NCBI GenBank assembly: GCA_040954595.2
Contig: CM082598.2
Span: forward strand, 7,378,001 to 7,442,000
From: Balanoglossus misakiensis
Lineage: Eukaryota; Hemichordata
Direction: 5' to 3'
Length of the DNA: 64,000 nt
The translations under genes were made by a program, and so were the position numbers. Below the pieces are notes generated by a model that ran no database searches, was not told where the DNA came from, and worked only from the letters and a program-made list of their open reading frames with translations. Positions 1 to 11,030 of this stretch are shown piece by piece; the first letter of the stretch is position 1, and each line of letters begins with the position of its first letter.

Positions 1-955
1 TGAAGTGTTTCGATAAAAAGTTCTCCATTTTCAAGTATATAGGTAATGTCATGTGCTGACTATAGTAGTGTAGGTGTTAGCAAAAAAATACATGAATTGT
101 TCAAACAGAAAGTTCAATCATTTAGTTTCCCCAGTTGATGGGAGCATAGCAGTTGTGAACATAGTATATGAAATAATTTAAAATAGTCATTGCTCTCTGG
201 TCCATCATTTTCGGTAGAAGTGACCTGATTTCACATCAATAGTTTACCACCCGTCATTTCCTGCTAATTTCATGTAGTTCAAAACTCCTATACAACAAAA
301 TGACATTTCTAGAACCTTTTTTTGCTGGTTGGGCCCACAGACTAACACTAGTGGTTCTAAAAAGAAACTTCCATAACAACCTGTACACTTGACGCGTTCA
401 AGTCAAAGCAGACCTAACCCATTCAAAATATGCAAATTAGGAAAAGACGCATACATGCATTCTTTGCGTCCCCAGAGACACACACAGGAAATCAAGCGAG
501 TACGGCCACTAGCTGGAAGAGCTGAATTCAATGCATTGCCTTGCGATGTTCATGATACAGGGGGTGATGTTCAATAAACAGAACAACGGTCCAATTTCAC
601 GCTTTGTAGTGCACGGTGATACTGAGCACTGATAATGGCAAAACAAACGACGATGTTAGATAGCAGTGCTTCACAAGTTTGGCTAATTTGTATGATAATC
701 GTCTTGCCAAACACTTTTTCTCGCATTTGCGATTTGGTGAGCGGGTAGCGAAAACACTGCTGGCTAATCCGTTCCGATTTCTGTCACTGTTCCAATTCTT
801 CCTCAACACCTCAAAGCTACTCACCACCGCCAAAAACATACATGTAAAGCTACACACCCCTACCAGAAAATGGTATGCATTCTTGAAAGGTTGACGGACG
901 GAAGTTGACACTGATGCCCCATTCGAAAGACTCGTCCGTGTAAACACTTCGGAGC
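1..955. other. No gene recognised
   Basis: I see no splice-supported coding sequence, RNA gene or clear repeat boundary here. Short open frames exist on both strands but none has recognisable domain content. The right edge runs into a fragment of a dispersed MITE. Confidence 0.4.
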
Positions 956-957
956 CA

Positions 958-1070
958 AAAAAAAACATGTGATAACATAAAGGTTTCACCACGCTTGTTT
1001 TTGAAATACAAGACTGTGAATGAGTCAGCATTTTTCACCAATGGTTTGTCTATGGGCAAAAAACATTTAC
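958..1070. repeat. Fragment of TTAA MITE family A
   Basis: This stretch matches the internal part of the complete MITE-A copy at 9010-9393 (compare about 9097-9180): same order of words, including ATACAAGACTGTGAATGAGT and the CATTTTTCACCAA segment. Neither terminal inverted repeat is present, so it is a fragment. It abuts the palindrome that starts near 1076. Confidence 0.6.
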
Positions 1071-1075
1071 TTACA

Positions 1076-1233
1076 TATAATCCCATGATATCTTTCTTTG
1101 TTTGACGTCATCGTATACGAGTGGTTTTCGCGGAGCAGTGCAACTTCGAGCCACAGGCGAGAAGTTGTACGCTTCCGCGAAAACCACGAGTATACGATGA
1201 CGTTAAACAAAGAAAGATATTATGGGATTATAT
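1076..1233. repeat. Long near-perfect palindrome P1
   Basis: Two arms of about 72 bases (1076-1147 and 1161-1233) are reverse complements with few mismatches. They run from TATAATCCCAT through the TTTCTTTGTTTGACGT and TATACGAGTGGTTTTCGCGG words. The apex at 1147-1161 reads CGAGCCACAGGCGAG. As single strand it would fold into one long hairpin. No target-site duplication is obvious. It may be a foldback MITE. The apex is shared with the palindrome at 15845-15971. Confidence 0.8.
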
Positions 1234-1399
1234 ATTTATCACATGAACAGTCTTCTTATTTTTCGTTAGAAGAGGCAGGACTAAAAAAAATCCAGTATCA
1301 TCGATCGCCTCATGGTATCACACAGATACTCCATTCAAAATTAGTTTTTAGCTCTGCTGTCACTTGTAAGAGCCGAGCTGTAGCAGTAGGTTGATAATT

Positions 1400-1448
1400 G
1401 TCCGTCCGTCGTCCGTCCGTCCGTCGTCCGTCGTGTCCGTCATCCGTC
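1400..1448 (+). repeat. CCGT-rich simple repeat
   Basis: An imperfect GTCCGTCC tract. The same type of tail follows another dispersed repeat near 13115-13195, so it may mark the end of a transposable-element copy rather than an independent microsatellite. Confidence 0.65.
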
Positions 1449-1483
1449 AACTTTTGGTATTTCAATCTTCTTCTTTAAAACAA

Positions 1484-1885
1484 CTCGGCATAGTTAGCTG
1501 AAATTTGGTTGGAATGTGTGTTATGGTGCCCTTAACTGATTTTGTTAATTTGGATTTGATGAGGTCATGAATATGCAAATTTGATCTAAAAATAGAAGTT
1601 TTGGTAAAAATCTTCTTCTCCACAACTACATGTACAATGGAGCTGAAATATGGTAGGAATGTGTGTTATGGTGCCCCTACATGATTTTGTAAATTTGGAT
1701 TTGATTGGGTCATGAATATGCAAATTGGATCTAAAAATAGAATTTTGGGTCAATAATCTTCTTCTCCCTAACTACATGTACGATGGAGCTGAAATTTGGT
1801 AGGAATGTGTGTTATGGTGCCCCTACCTGATTTTGTTAATTGGAATTTTGATGGGGTCATGAATATGCAAATTAGAACCTTGGTG
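1484..1885 (+). repeat. Three-copy tandem repeat, about 145-bp unit
   Basis: The phrase GAATGTGTGTTATGGTGCC occurs at 1512, 1657 and 1803, a period of 145-146 bases. The units also share TGATTTTGT, GGTCATGAATATGCAAATT and an ATCTTCTTCTCC word. Units differ at a few per cent of positions. No coding frame survives across them. Confidence 0.8.
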
Positions 1886-2168
1886 CTTCCTTTTGATGTT
1901 GTTCTTTAGGATTCAATTCTTTCTTTCTTTAGCACAATGAATCAAGCTGAATTTGGATAAATACTTGTGATGTCTATGTTTGGTTTTGTTCAATAGAATA
2001 CAATTGTTATGAATTAAAACCTAGTGTATTTATATCATTGCCCAGGTCACACTGACTGTTAAAGTCAGCAGAGCTCTTATGACCGATAGGTCACTTGTTT
2101 CATGATCTTTAGAGATGGCAAAGATGCTATAAGCCTGTTACCAAACATTCTTTGAAAAATCGTGTTAA

Positions 2169-2812
2169 GGTGGCATTGCATGAACAGTTGTCATTTCTGC
2201 CAAATTTTAGTTTTTTTACATAAATCGGTAGGTCTAATACTGATCCACATTCTGACAAATGCGTACCGCGTCTTGGCGGAAATGGTGCATAATCAACCAA
2301 AAATAGCACTGAATGAGTCCACAGCTTAAGAAATAGGTGTCAACAATGCAAATTGCTGTTTTTCTCAGTTTGCATTTTCGCTGCTCTTGACAACATCAGA
2401 AAAATTTAGCTTCGCTCTGCGTTGGCAGAATTTGCTCAAATTTTAACAGGGGATTGTGTATGACCCATCTAACAAAACGAAAAAAAAAGTAGTAGTCTAT
2501 AAAGTGTCCCTGGCGGGAATAAACTCTGATTCAATACAACTCATTTGATCAAATTTTCTAAAAATCTAACTTTCAAACACTGTTACTCCTCAATGGAAAC
2601 AGATAACGCAATCAATTTTTTTTTGCACGTGTACTAGACTAGTTTCGAATGACATATTAAGATGCATGGTCAACTTTTTACCTAATTTCAATTGAATGAC
2701 ATTATATCAAATAACCCCAAAACACCACCATTTCCAGGGGTCAATAAAATGTGCAATTCAAACAAAAGTTCAAAAACTCTGAAAAAGTCTTGACGGTTTC
2801 GTGCATGCCGCC
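2169..2812. mobile_element. TTAA MITE family B, copy 1
   Basis: Bounded by TTAA at 2165-2168 and 2813-2816. The left end reads GGTGGCATTGCATGAA and the right end is its imperfect complement (TTTCGTGCATGCCGCC). The interior matches the copies at 3193-3920 and 13902 onward. It has no coding capacity. TTAA target duplications are typical of piggyBac- and Kolobok-type elements; the superfamily is not resolved here. Confidence 0.75.
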
Positions 2813-2816
2813 TTAA

Positions 2817-3188
2817 GGATGAACGATAAGTAAAATTGAACGTATTGTCATTTTTGGTTTCTCCTTGATAAGCATAAACAAAAATCTGTGATAAAATATA
2901 GGTTTGTTTTTGAAATACAAGGCTATGAATGAGTCAGCATTTTTCATCAATTGTTTGTCTATGGGCAAAACATTTAATGAAGTTTATCTCAAAATAGAGC
3001 GCGGTGACCACACGATTTTTTTTGACCAATGAATTTATTTTTACTTGACTGAATATGTGTATAATTTTGTGAAAATGACAATAGTAGAAGTGAGCTTTTC
3101 TAGCGATTCTCAATGTAATCCTTTGTAGGAAAAGACAAATGCATAGTAATTCGCACAGTTAACAAGTTAACGTTCTGCACGTACATCC
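2817..3188. mobile_element. TTAA MITE family A, copy nested between two family-B copies
   Basis: Flanked by TTAA on both sides (2813-2816, 3189-3192). The termini are GGATGAACG and CGTACATCC, matching the GGATGTACG termini of the 9010-9393 copy. Length 372 bp, non-coding. Each flanking TTAA is shared with a neighbouring family-B MITE, so three elements lie head to tail with no spacer. Confidence 0.8.
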
Positions 3189-3192
3189 TTAA

Positions 3193-3920
3193 GGTGGCAT
3201 TGCATGAAAAGTTGTGATTTTTGCCAAATTGTACTTTTTTCACATAAATTGGTAGGTCTAATACTGACCCATATTCTGACAAATGCGTTTTGGTGGAAAT
3301 GGTACATAATCACCCAAAAATATCACTTTCCTGAATGAGTCCGCAGCTTAAGAAATAGGTGTCAACAATGCAAATTGCCGTTTTTCTGAGTTTGTATTTT
3401 CGCCGCTTTTGACAACTTCAGAAGAATTTAGCTTCACTCCGCGTTGGCCGAATTTGCTCAAATTTTAACAGGGATTGTGTATGACCCATCTAACAATACG
3501 AAAAAAAATTAGTCGATAAAGTGTCCCTGGCGGGAATAAACTATGATTCAATACAACTCACCGTGAATTTGATCCAATTAGTTTCTTAAAATCTAACTTT
3601 CAAACGCTGTTACTCCTGGAAGCAGATAACGCAAAACTAAATTTTCGTTTTTTAGCACGTGTACTCTAGTTTCGAATGACATATTAAGATGCATGATGCA
3701 TGGTCAATGTTTTTACCTAATTTCAATTGAATGACATAATATCAAAAACATGTTTTTAACCCCAAAACACCACCATTTCCAGGGGTCAATAAAATGTGCA
3801 ATTCAAACAAAAGTTCAAAAGTACAGCTTCGAGAATATGTATGGTTTATAGGGGTTTTGACGTTGTCTTTATGAGAAATAGGCCTCTGAAAAAGTCTTGA
3901 CGGTTTCGTGCAATGCCACC
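3193..3920. mobile_element. TTAA MITE family B, copy 2
   Basis: Starts GGTGGCATTGCATGAA after TTAA (3189-3192) and ends TTCGTGCAATGCCACC before TTAA (3921-3924), giving a clear terminal inverted repeat. It is collinear with copy 1 but about 80 bp longer, mainly from an extra segment near 3815-3890. No gene content seen. Confidence 0.8.
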
Positions 3921-4065
3921 TTAAGAGGGAAATCTATAGCAAATTTGAGGGTTAAATTATCAGAGGGAACACAGGTATCTTCCACTCTGCCCCCCCCCCC
4001 CCAAAAAAAAAGCTCTGATCGTACAGTCGCCTATTGGTATCATCCAAACGCAGTGACGTTTAAGT

Positions 4066-5375
4066 AGTCCTGTTTCATAAGTCAGGTCCATGACATATGT
4101 ACCGACATCTGTGATTGGTCCATCTGGTAATCTTAGGTCCACTTGAGGCACGCTGATTGGAGGGACCTTATGTGTTAGGTCTTATTATTATGTATTATTC
4201 ACTTTACAGCTCCCTGATTGGTTAATGTGTAGGTCTGGTCCTCCAGTGTTCACTGCCTCATTATGCAGGACCTTGTAGGTTAGGTCTTATTAACATGTAT
4301 GTATTCAATTTTCAGCTCCCTGATTGGTTAATGTGTAGGTCTCAAATTTTCACTGCCTAGTCTTTTGTACTTTCTGAATACAGTTGTCGTATTCTGTCTG
4401 CCATGCTGCCTGCGCGTTGTCGAAGCTCGATCCCAGTGTATAAAGAAAGGCACTCATATAATGATTGGATTTCACCTTTTCCTTCACTATTCATGGCATT
4501 TTATGTGATACTGTGACCTAGATACTCGAAATAAAAATTGCCAGGAGAAATTTCGCATTTATTTCCAGTGGCGGTTTGTTGAAATGGGCTAGTGTTTTGT
4601 TACGTAATGCCTTTCAGGGCATCACTTCGTGTAACACCTGGCTGAATACGAAGTGTGTGCTATTCATTCGAGCAAACCAAAAATATCTTACAATAGAAAT
4701 GTTTAGAATAGCATTGCATTTCTTTAATTGGGATACCTCATTAGTTGCTTTACAGGTATGATTACTTTTATTGTACTACTTTCACGAAGCTGCACCGTCA
4801 TAGTTCCATTTTTATGAAAACAGTATACGAATGTATAAACGGACAACGTACTCCTTATCACAACATCTTTGTCAAAACAAATTTACTTTAAAATAGTAAA
4901 ACAACAATAATAATATTGATGATGAGAAGTAGGAGGGTGATTAAAAAAATATACAACTGTTAGCAAAAATGCTTAGATGAGTTAATCAGATTTTCAAAGT
5001 CCATCTAAAAATCATTGAATCTTTCCAGGGTGTGGTTTATGTTGGAGATAGTATCAGTCAGGCTATTTCTCAGAAAATCAATGAATGATCTGCGGACATC
5101 CCGAATAATGTGTTACCACAACGCTAGCGAGGAAGCACATGGGACATTTCACAATGAGGCAGTGAACACTGGGAAACCAGACTGACACGTTAACCAATCA
5201 GAGAGCTGTATGGTGAATAAATACATTTTAATAAGACCTAACCTACAAGGTCCTGTATAATGAGGCAGTGAACACATGGGGGACCAGACTGACACGTTAA
5301 CCAATCAGGGAGCTGTAAAGTGAATAATGCATAGTAATAAGACCTAACAAGGTCTAGTGAATAATACATAGCACT
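4066..5375 (+). mobile_element. AGTCCTGTTTCA element, copy 1 (right end missing)
   Basis: Starts with AGTCCTGTTTCATAAGTCAG. Subterminal units of about 110 bp follow, each containing an inverted CCAAT-like CTGATTGGTTA and the words GGTTAGGTCTTATTA. Next come a unique core (about 4340-5100) and then inverted subterminal units (CCAATCAG orientation). The right terminus is absent; copy 2 begins at 5376. No transposase is recognisable. Confidence 0.75.
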
Positions 5376-7108
5376 AGTCCTGTTTCATAAGTCAGGTCCA
5401 TGACATATGTACCGACATCTGTGATTGGTCCATCTGGTAATCTTAGGTCCACTTGCGGCACGCTGATTGGAGGGACCTTATGTGTTAGGTCTTATTATTA
5501 TGTATTATTCACTAGACCTTGTAGGTTAGGTCTTATTACTATGTATTATTCGCTTTACAGCTCCCTGATTGGTTAATGTGTAGGTCTGGTCCTCCAGTGT
5601 TCACTGCCTCATTATGCAGGACCTTGTAGGTTAGGTCTTATTAATATGTATTTATTCAATTTTCAGCTCCCTGATTGGTTAATGTGTAGGTCTCCAGATT
5701 TCACTGCCTCGTTATGCAAAGTCTTTTGTACTTTCTGAATACTGTTGTCGTATTCTGTCTGGCATGCTGCCTGCGCGTGGTCGAAGCTCGATCCCAATGT
5801 ATAAAGAAAGGCACTCATACAATGATTGGATTTCACCTTTTCCTTCACTATTCATGGCATTTTATGTGATACTGTGAACTAGATACTCGAAATAAAAATT
5901 GCCAGGAGAAATTTAGTATTTTATTTCCAGGGGCGGTTTGTTGAAATGGGCTAGTGTTTTGTTACATAATGTCTTTCAGCGCATCACTTCGTGTAACACC
6001 TGGCTGAATACGAAGTGTGTGCTATTCATTCGAGCAAACCAAAAATATCTTACAATAGAATTGTTTAGAATAGCATTGCATTTCTTTGGGATACCTCATT
6101 AGTTGCTTTGCAGGTATGATAACTTTTATTGTACTTCTTTCACGAAGCTGCACCGTCATAGTTCCATTTTTATGAAAACAATATAGGAATGTATTTATAA
6201 ACGGACAACGTGGTCCTTATCACAACATCTTCGTCAAAACAAATTTACTTTAAACTAGTAATAACAACAATAATAAAATTGATGATGAGAAGTAGGAGGG
6301 TGATTAAAAAAATATACAACTGTTAGCAAAAATGCTTAGATGAGTAAATCAGATTTTCAAAGTCCATCTAAATGATCATTTAATCTTTCCAGGGTGCGGT
6401 TTATGTTGGACATAGTATCAGTCAGGCTATTTCTCAGAAAATCAATGAACGATCTGCGGACAAACCGAATAATGTGTTACCACAACGCTAGCCAGGAAGC
6501 ACATGGGACATTTCACAATGAGGCAGTGAACACTGGGGGGACCAGACTGACACGTTAACCAATCAGGGAGCTGTATGGTGAATAAATGCATATTAATAAG
6601 ACCTAACCTACAAGGTCCTGCATAATGAGGCAGTGAACACTGGAGGACCAGACCTACACAATAACCAATCAGGGAGCTGTAAAGTGAATAATACATAGTA
6701 ATAAGACCTAACCTACAAGGTCCTGTATAACGAGGCAGTGAACACATGGGGGACCAGACTGACACGTTAACCAATCAGGGAGCTGTTAAGTGAATAATGC
6801 ATAGTAATAAGACCTAACCTACAAGGTCTAGTGAATAATACATAGTAATAAGACCTAACCTACAAGGTCCCTCCAATCAGCGTGCCGCAAGTGGACCTTA
6901 GAGAAGCGGATAAACCAATCAGAACATGCAATACATGTGTATAGGACGTGTAATGTTGGTCATTTTGAAACAGGACTACTAAGACCTAACCTGCAAGGTC
7001 CCTCCAATCAGCGTGCCGCAAGTGGACCTTAGAGAAGCGGATAAACCAATCAAAACATGCAATACATGTGTATAGGACGTGTAATGTAGGTCATTTTGAA
7101 ACAGGACT
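5376..7108 (+). mobile_element. AGTCCTGTTTCA element, copy 2 (complete)
   Basis: Left end AGTCCTGTTTCA at 5376, right end TGAAACAGGACT ending at 7108, so it has a 12-bp terminal inverted repeat. Layout: left end, forward CTGATTGG units, unique core, inverted units, right end. The right-end module of about 131 bp is duplicated (ends at 6977 and 7108). A 61-codon minus-strand frame (5663-5848) is conserved in copy 3 but has no known domain. A TA target duplication is possible but not proven. Confidence 0.8.
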
Positions 7109-7189
7109 AGTGAGACAAGAACGTGTCGGAACAAATTGTATTTTTAGACCAAAGCACAATCTTTGATTAATGTGCGTATAACATCACAA

Positions 7190-7770
7190 CACCATGGCCA
7201 CACCCACTCCTTTGAGTGACATCTTGATTAACTCAAAAATCATCGATTCATGTTGATTTGTTTTTTTCTGTGCAGTATCGAGCGACGACATCGACAAAAC
7301 AGTCAGGGTGTTACGCCCAAAGTGGAACTAATCGCTTCCACGTAGAAGAAGAGATACGTGCGATTATGGACGTCGTTCATGGTGGGACTAATACATGTAC
7401 ATAGACTGGAGCTTTATGGTAAAATGAGGCTAAAAGTTTGTTTCTATGTAGAACAGAAAATGAGATACTGACTGGATTTCAAATCAATACCATAGAAAAT
7501 GAAAATATAAATGACTTATGTGATATGATTCCATAAATTGTTTGCATTAAATATTATGGTTTCATTGTTGCAAACAAATTACAAATTTTGAGGTTCAGTG
7601 CTGTATTGTACTGCACGCAAAGAACCCTGTGCATATACCAATAATTGTGCCGATCAATTTGTATGATCGCATTTTCTATTCAATATTTTTGTTTCTGTTC
7701 TGTTTAATAATTGTGTCCTTCAAACCTGCCATTTAGTCTGCTGTGTAAAACATTAGCAATGGTTTATTTC
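7190..7770 (+). repeat. Right flank of repeat locus 1, with candidate terminal exon
   Basis: Collinear with 11031-11690: both start with the ACACCATGGCCACACCCACT phrase. Inside, a polypyrimidine tract and TGCAG at 7271-7275 precede a 43-codon frame at 7276-7404 ending in TAG. It contains SGCYAQSGTNRFHV and then diverges from the paralog by a one-base shift. This could be the last exon of a small cysteine-bearing protein, or chance. Confidence 0.45.
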
Positions 7771-8590
7771 CTTTGCCAGTGTTGAAAGAATCTTCACCCG
7801 CGCCCGCCGATGTCAATGGAATTATAAATACTACACAATTCTCATTGCATGTTTTCATGTTAGCTTTTGGAGACATTCATGTGATAGAAATGACTACTTT
7901 AAAATTTAGTAATGCAATGTCACGTTAATTTTTTTCATAAATAGTGAAACATATAACTGAAGTTTTGTGGGCCAAACTTCCTTCATAATTGTGCCTTTTT
8001 CGTTCTGTCAAGATTTAATTAATCCACATTAATTGTAGTGTTATCGAGTCAGTCAGAGCAATTAGCACTTTTCCCATGAACCCACGCTTTTAGACTATCA
8101 GCACTCATCACTCCCCAGGCACGAAGGCACCTCATCTATGTGAGCTGGGGCACTGAAGACCCGAGCTGAACAGAAACAACTTTGCACAGTTTATAGTACG
8201 CAAAACTTGGCCAAAACAGCACAGGTGGTTTTCAAGTCTGTCCAGCAATCCTCTTTGTTTGATACAACTAGGTCAAAATGGACTACATCTATCTACAGAA
8301 ATATCTCTTCAATTACCCTGTTTGACTCTAAAGCTTGTTGCTTCAAAGTATCAGGTATATATGGCTTTCTTGCCTGGACAAACAGGCTTCATACGGATGG
8401 ACTGGATAAGGCAATAAGGTTAATTTTCGGTCAGATTGTCTCCACTGATTTACTTCATGTTTCAACTTGAGGTCAAAGTTCATGAGCAACAAACAGTGTA
8501 AACAATATTGAATTTGAGTTTTAGAACTGTTTTGGATGTAAATGACTATAATACTGTATGACAGCACCCAAACAGTTCGGTTTATTGGAT
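7770..8590. other. No gene recognised
   Basis: AT-rich intergenic sequence. Open frames near 8207-8470 and 8343-8567 overlap on opposite strands and show no domain signature or splice support. Confidence 0.35.
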
Positions 8591-9005
8591 TATATTGGAG
8601 AAATCTCGGGGATGAACTATAAAGCTATAAACTTTTAGTCGTATTTAATTGCCAATTTCCAATTAAGGTCACAATACACTTGAATATAGATGCTAAATTT
8701 TCATGTTTGGATTGGAAATTTAATTCGCCCTTGCAGTCAAATTTAGATAACGAGATACAATTTTATCATTGTTTGTGATGTAGCCCTTATCAGAAAGGTC
8801 ATAATGCCCTGACCATATCATCAGGACAGGTACGGTCCCCTTTGGCCATAATGCCCTGACCATATCATCGATCGCCTCATGGTATCACACAGATAAACAC
8901 ACAAACTTTTAAGTGGTTTCCGAGGGTACTCCATTCAAAAATATTTTTTCATGATCTTTAGAGATGGCAAAACGCCTGTTACCAAACATTCTTTGAGAAA
9001 TTTTG
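8590..9005 (+). repeat. Left arm of dispersed composite repeat, locus 2
   Basis: Matches 13310-13897: GGGGATGAACTATAAAG, the CGTATTTAATTGCC/TAATTACC region, a minisatellite (8797-8870 here), CGATCGCCTCATGGTATCAC, and finally a CATGATCTTTAGAGATGGC segment that ends at a TTAA. Different MITEs occupy that TTAA at each locus. Confidence 0.7.
8797..8870 (+). repeat. 47-bp minisatellite, about 1.5 copies
   Basis: Same 47-bp unit (GGTCCCCTTTGGCCATAATG followed by CCCTGACCATATCATC) as the five-copy array at 13503-13734. The two arrays occupy the same place within copies of one larger repeat, so copy number differs between paralogous loci. Confidence 0.75.
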
Positions 9006-9009
9006 TTAA

Positions 9010-9393
9010 GGATGTACGATCAGTAAAATTGAATGTATTGTCATTTCTTTTAATTGAAGATTTTTGGTTTCTCCTTAAATTGTAAGCATTACAAAAAATG
9101 TGATAACATATAGGTTTCACCGCCCTTGTTTTCGAAATACAAGACTGTGAATGAGTCAGCATTTTTCACCAACATTTGTCTACAAAGTTTATCTCAAAAG
9201 AGAGCGCGGTGACCACACGATTTTATTTGACCACTGAATTTACTTTTACTTGACTGACTATGTGTATAATTTCGTGAAAATGACAATAGTAGAAGTGAGT
9301 TTTTGTAGCGATTCTCAATGTAATCATTTATGAGAAAAGACAAATTCATACTAATTTACACAGTTTACAAGTTTATGTTCTGCACGTACATCC
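9010..9393. mobile_element. TTAA MITE family A, complete copy
   Basis: TTAA at 9006-9009 and 9394-9397 flank a 384-bp element with GGATGTACG and CGTACATCC termini. Non-coding. Its flanks are the same repeat that at 2165-3924 carries the B-A-B nest, which helps to order the insertions. Confidence 0.85.
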
Positions 9394-9525
9394 TTAAGAC
9401 GGGAATCTATACCAACCTTTGGGTTAAATTATCAGAGAGAACACAGGTATCTTTCACTCTGGCCAAAATAAACTCTGATCGTACCATCGCCTCTTGGTAT
9501 CATCAGAACGCAGTGACGTCTAAGT

Positions 9526-11018
9526 AGTCCTGTTTCAAAATGACCTACATTACACGTCCTATGCACATGTATTGCATGTTCTGATTGGTTTATCCGCTTC
9601 TCTAAGGTCCACTTGTGGCACGCTGATTGGAGGGACCTTGTTGGTTAGGTCTTATTACTATGTATTATTCACCAGACCTTGTAGGTTAGGTCTTATTACT
9701 ATGTATTATTCACTTTACAGCTCCCTGATTGGTTATTGTGTAGGTCTGGTCCTCCAGTGTTCACTGCCTCATTATGCAGGACCTTGTAGGTTAGGTCTTA
9801 TTAATATGTATTTATTCACCATACAGCTCCCTGATTGGTTAACGTGTCAGTCTGGTCCCCCCAGTGTTCACTGCCTCATTGTGAAATGTCCCATGTGCTT
9901 CCTGGCTAGCGTTGTGGTAACACATTATTCGGTTTGTCCGCAGATCGTTCATTGATTTTCTGAGAAATAGCCTGACTGATACTATCTCCACCATAAACCG
10001 CACCCTGGAAAGATTAAATGATCATTTACGTGGACTTTGAAAATCTGATTTACTCATCTAAGCATTTTTGCTAATAGTTGTATATTTTTTTAATCACCCT
10101 CCTACTTCTCATCATCAATTTTATTATTGTTGTTATTACTATTTTAAAGTAAATTTGTTTTGACGAAGATGTTGTGATAAGGACCACGTTGTCCGTTTTT
10201 TACATTCCTATATTGTTTTCATAAAAATGGAACTATGACGGTGCAGCTTCGTGAAAGAAGTACAATAAAAGTTATCATACCTGCAAAGCAACTAATGAGG
10301 TATCCCAAAGAAATGCAATGCTATTCTAAACAATTCTATTGTAAGATATTTTTGGTTTGCTCGAATGAATAGCACACACTTCGTATTCAGCCAGGTGTTA
10401 CACAAAGTGATGCGCTGAAAGACATTACGTAACACAACACTAGCCCATTTCAACAAACCGCCCCTGGAAATAAAATACTAAATTTCTCCTGGCAATTTTT
10501 ATTTCGAGTATCTAGTTCACAGTATCACATAAAATGCCATGAATAGTGAAGGAAAAGGTGAAATCCAATCATTACATGAGTGCCTTTCTTTATACATTAG
10601 GATCGAGCTTCGACAACGCGCAGGCAGCATGCCAGACAGAATACGACAACAGTATTCAGAAAGTACAAAAGACTTTGCATAACGAGGCAGTGAAATCTGG
10701 AGACCTACACATTAACCAATCAGGGAGCTGAAAATTGAATAAATACATATTAATAAGACCTAACCTACAAGGTCCTGCATAATGAGGCAGTGAACACTGG
10801 AGGACCAGACCTACACATTAACCAATCAGGGAGCTGTAAAGCGAATAATACATAGTAATAAGACCTAACCTACAAGGTCTAGTGAATAATACATAATAAT
10901 AAGACCTAACACATAAGGTCCCTCCAATCAGCGTGCCGCAAGTGGACCTAAGATTACCAGATGGACCAATCACAGATGTCGGTACATATGTCATGGACCT
11001 GACTTATGAAACAGGACT
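9526..11018 (-). mobile_element. AGTCCTGTTTCA element, copy 3 (complete, inverted interior)
   Basis: Left terminus AGTCCTGTTTCAAAATGACC, right terminus GACTTATGAAACAGGACT ending at 11018, length 1493 bp. The interior is the reverse complement of copies 1 and 2, while outer flanks (CAGTGACGTCTAAGT on the left, the CCATGGCCACACCC block on the right) keep the same orientation as at locus 1. The conserved 61-codon frame is at 10546-10731 on the plus strand. Confidence 0.8.
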
Positions 11019-11030
11019 ATTGAGACATCG

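Noticed and set aside
597-1086. 144- and 78-codon minus-strand frames with signal-like segments
   Set aside because: They overlap MITE-A fragment sequence and each other and show no recognised domain or splice sites.
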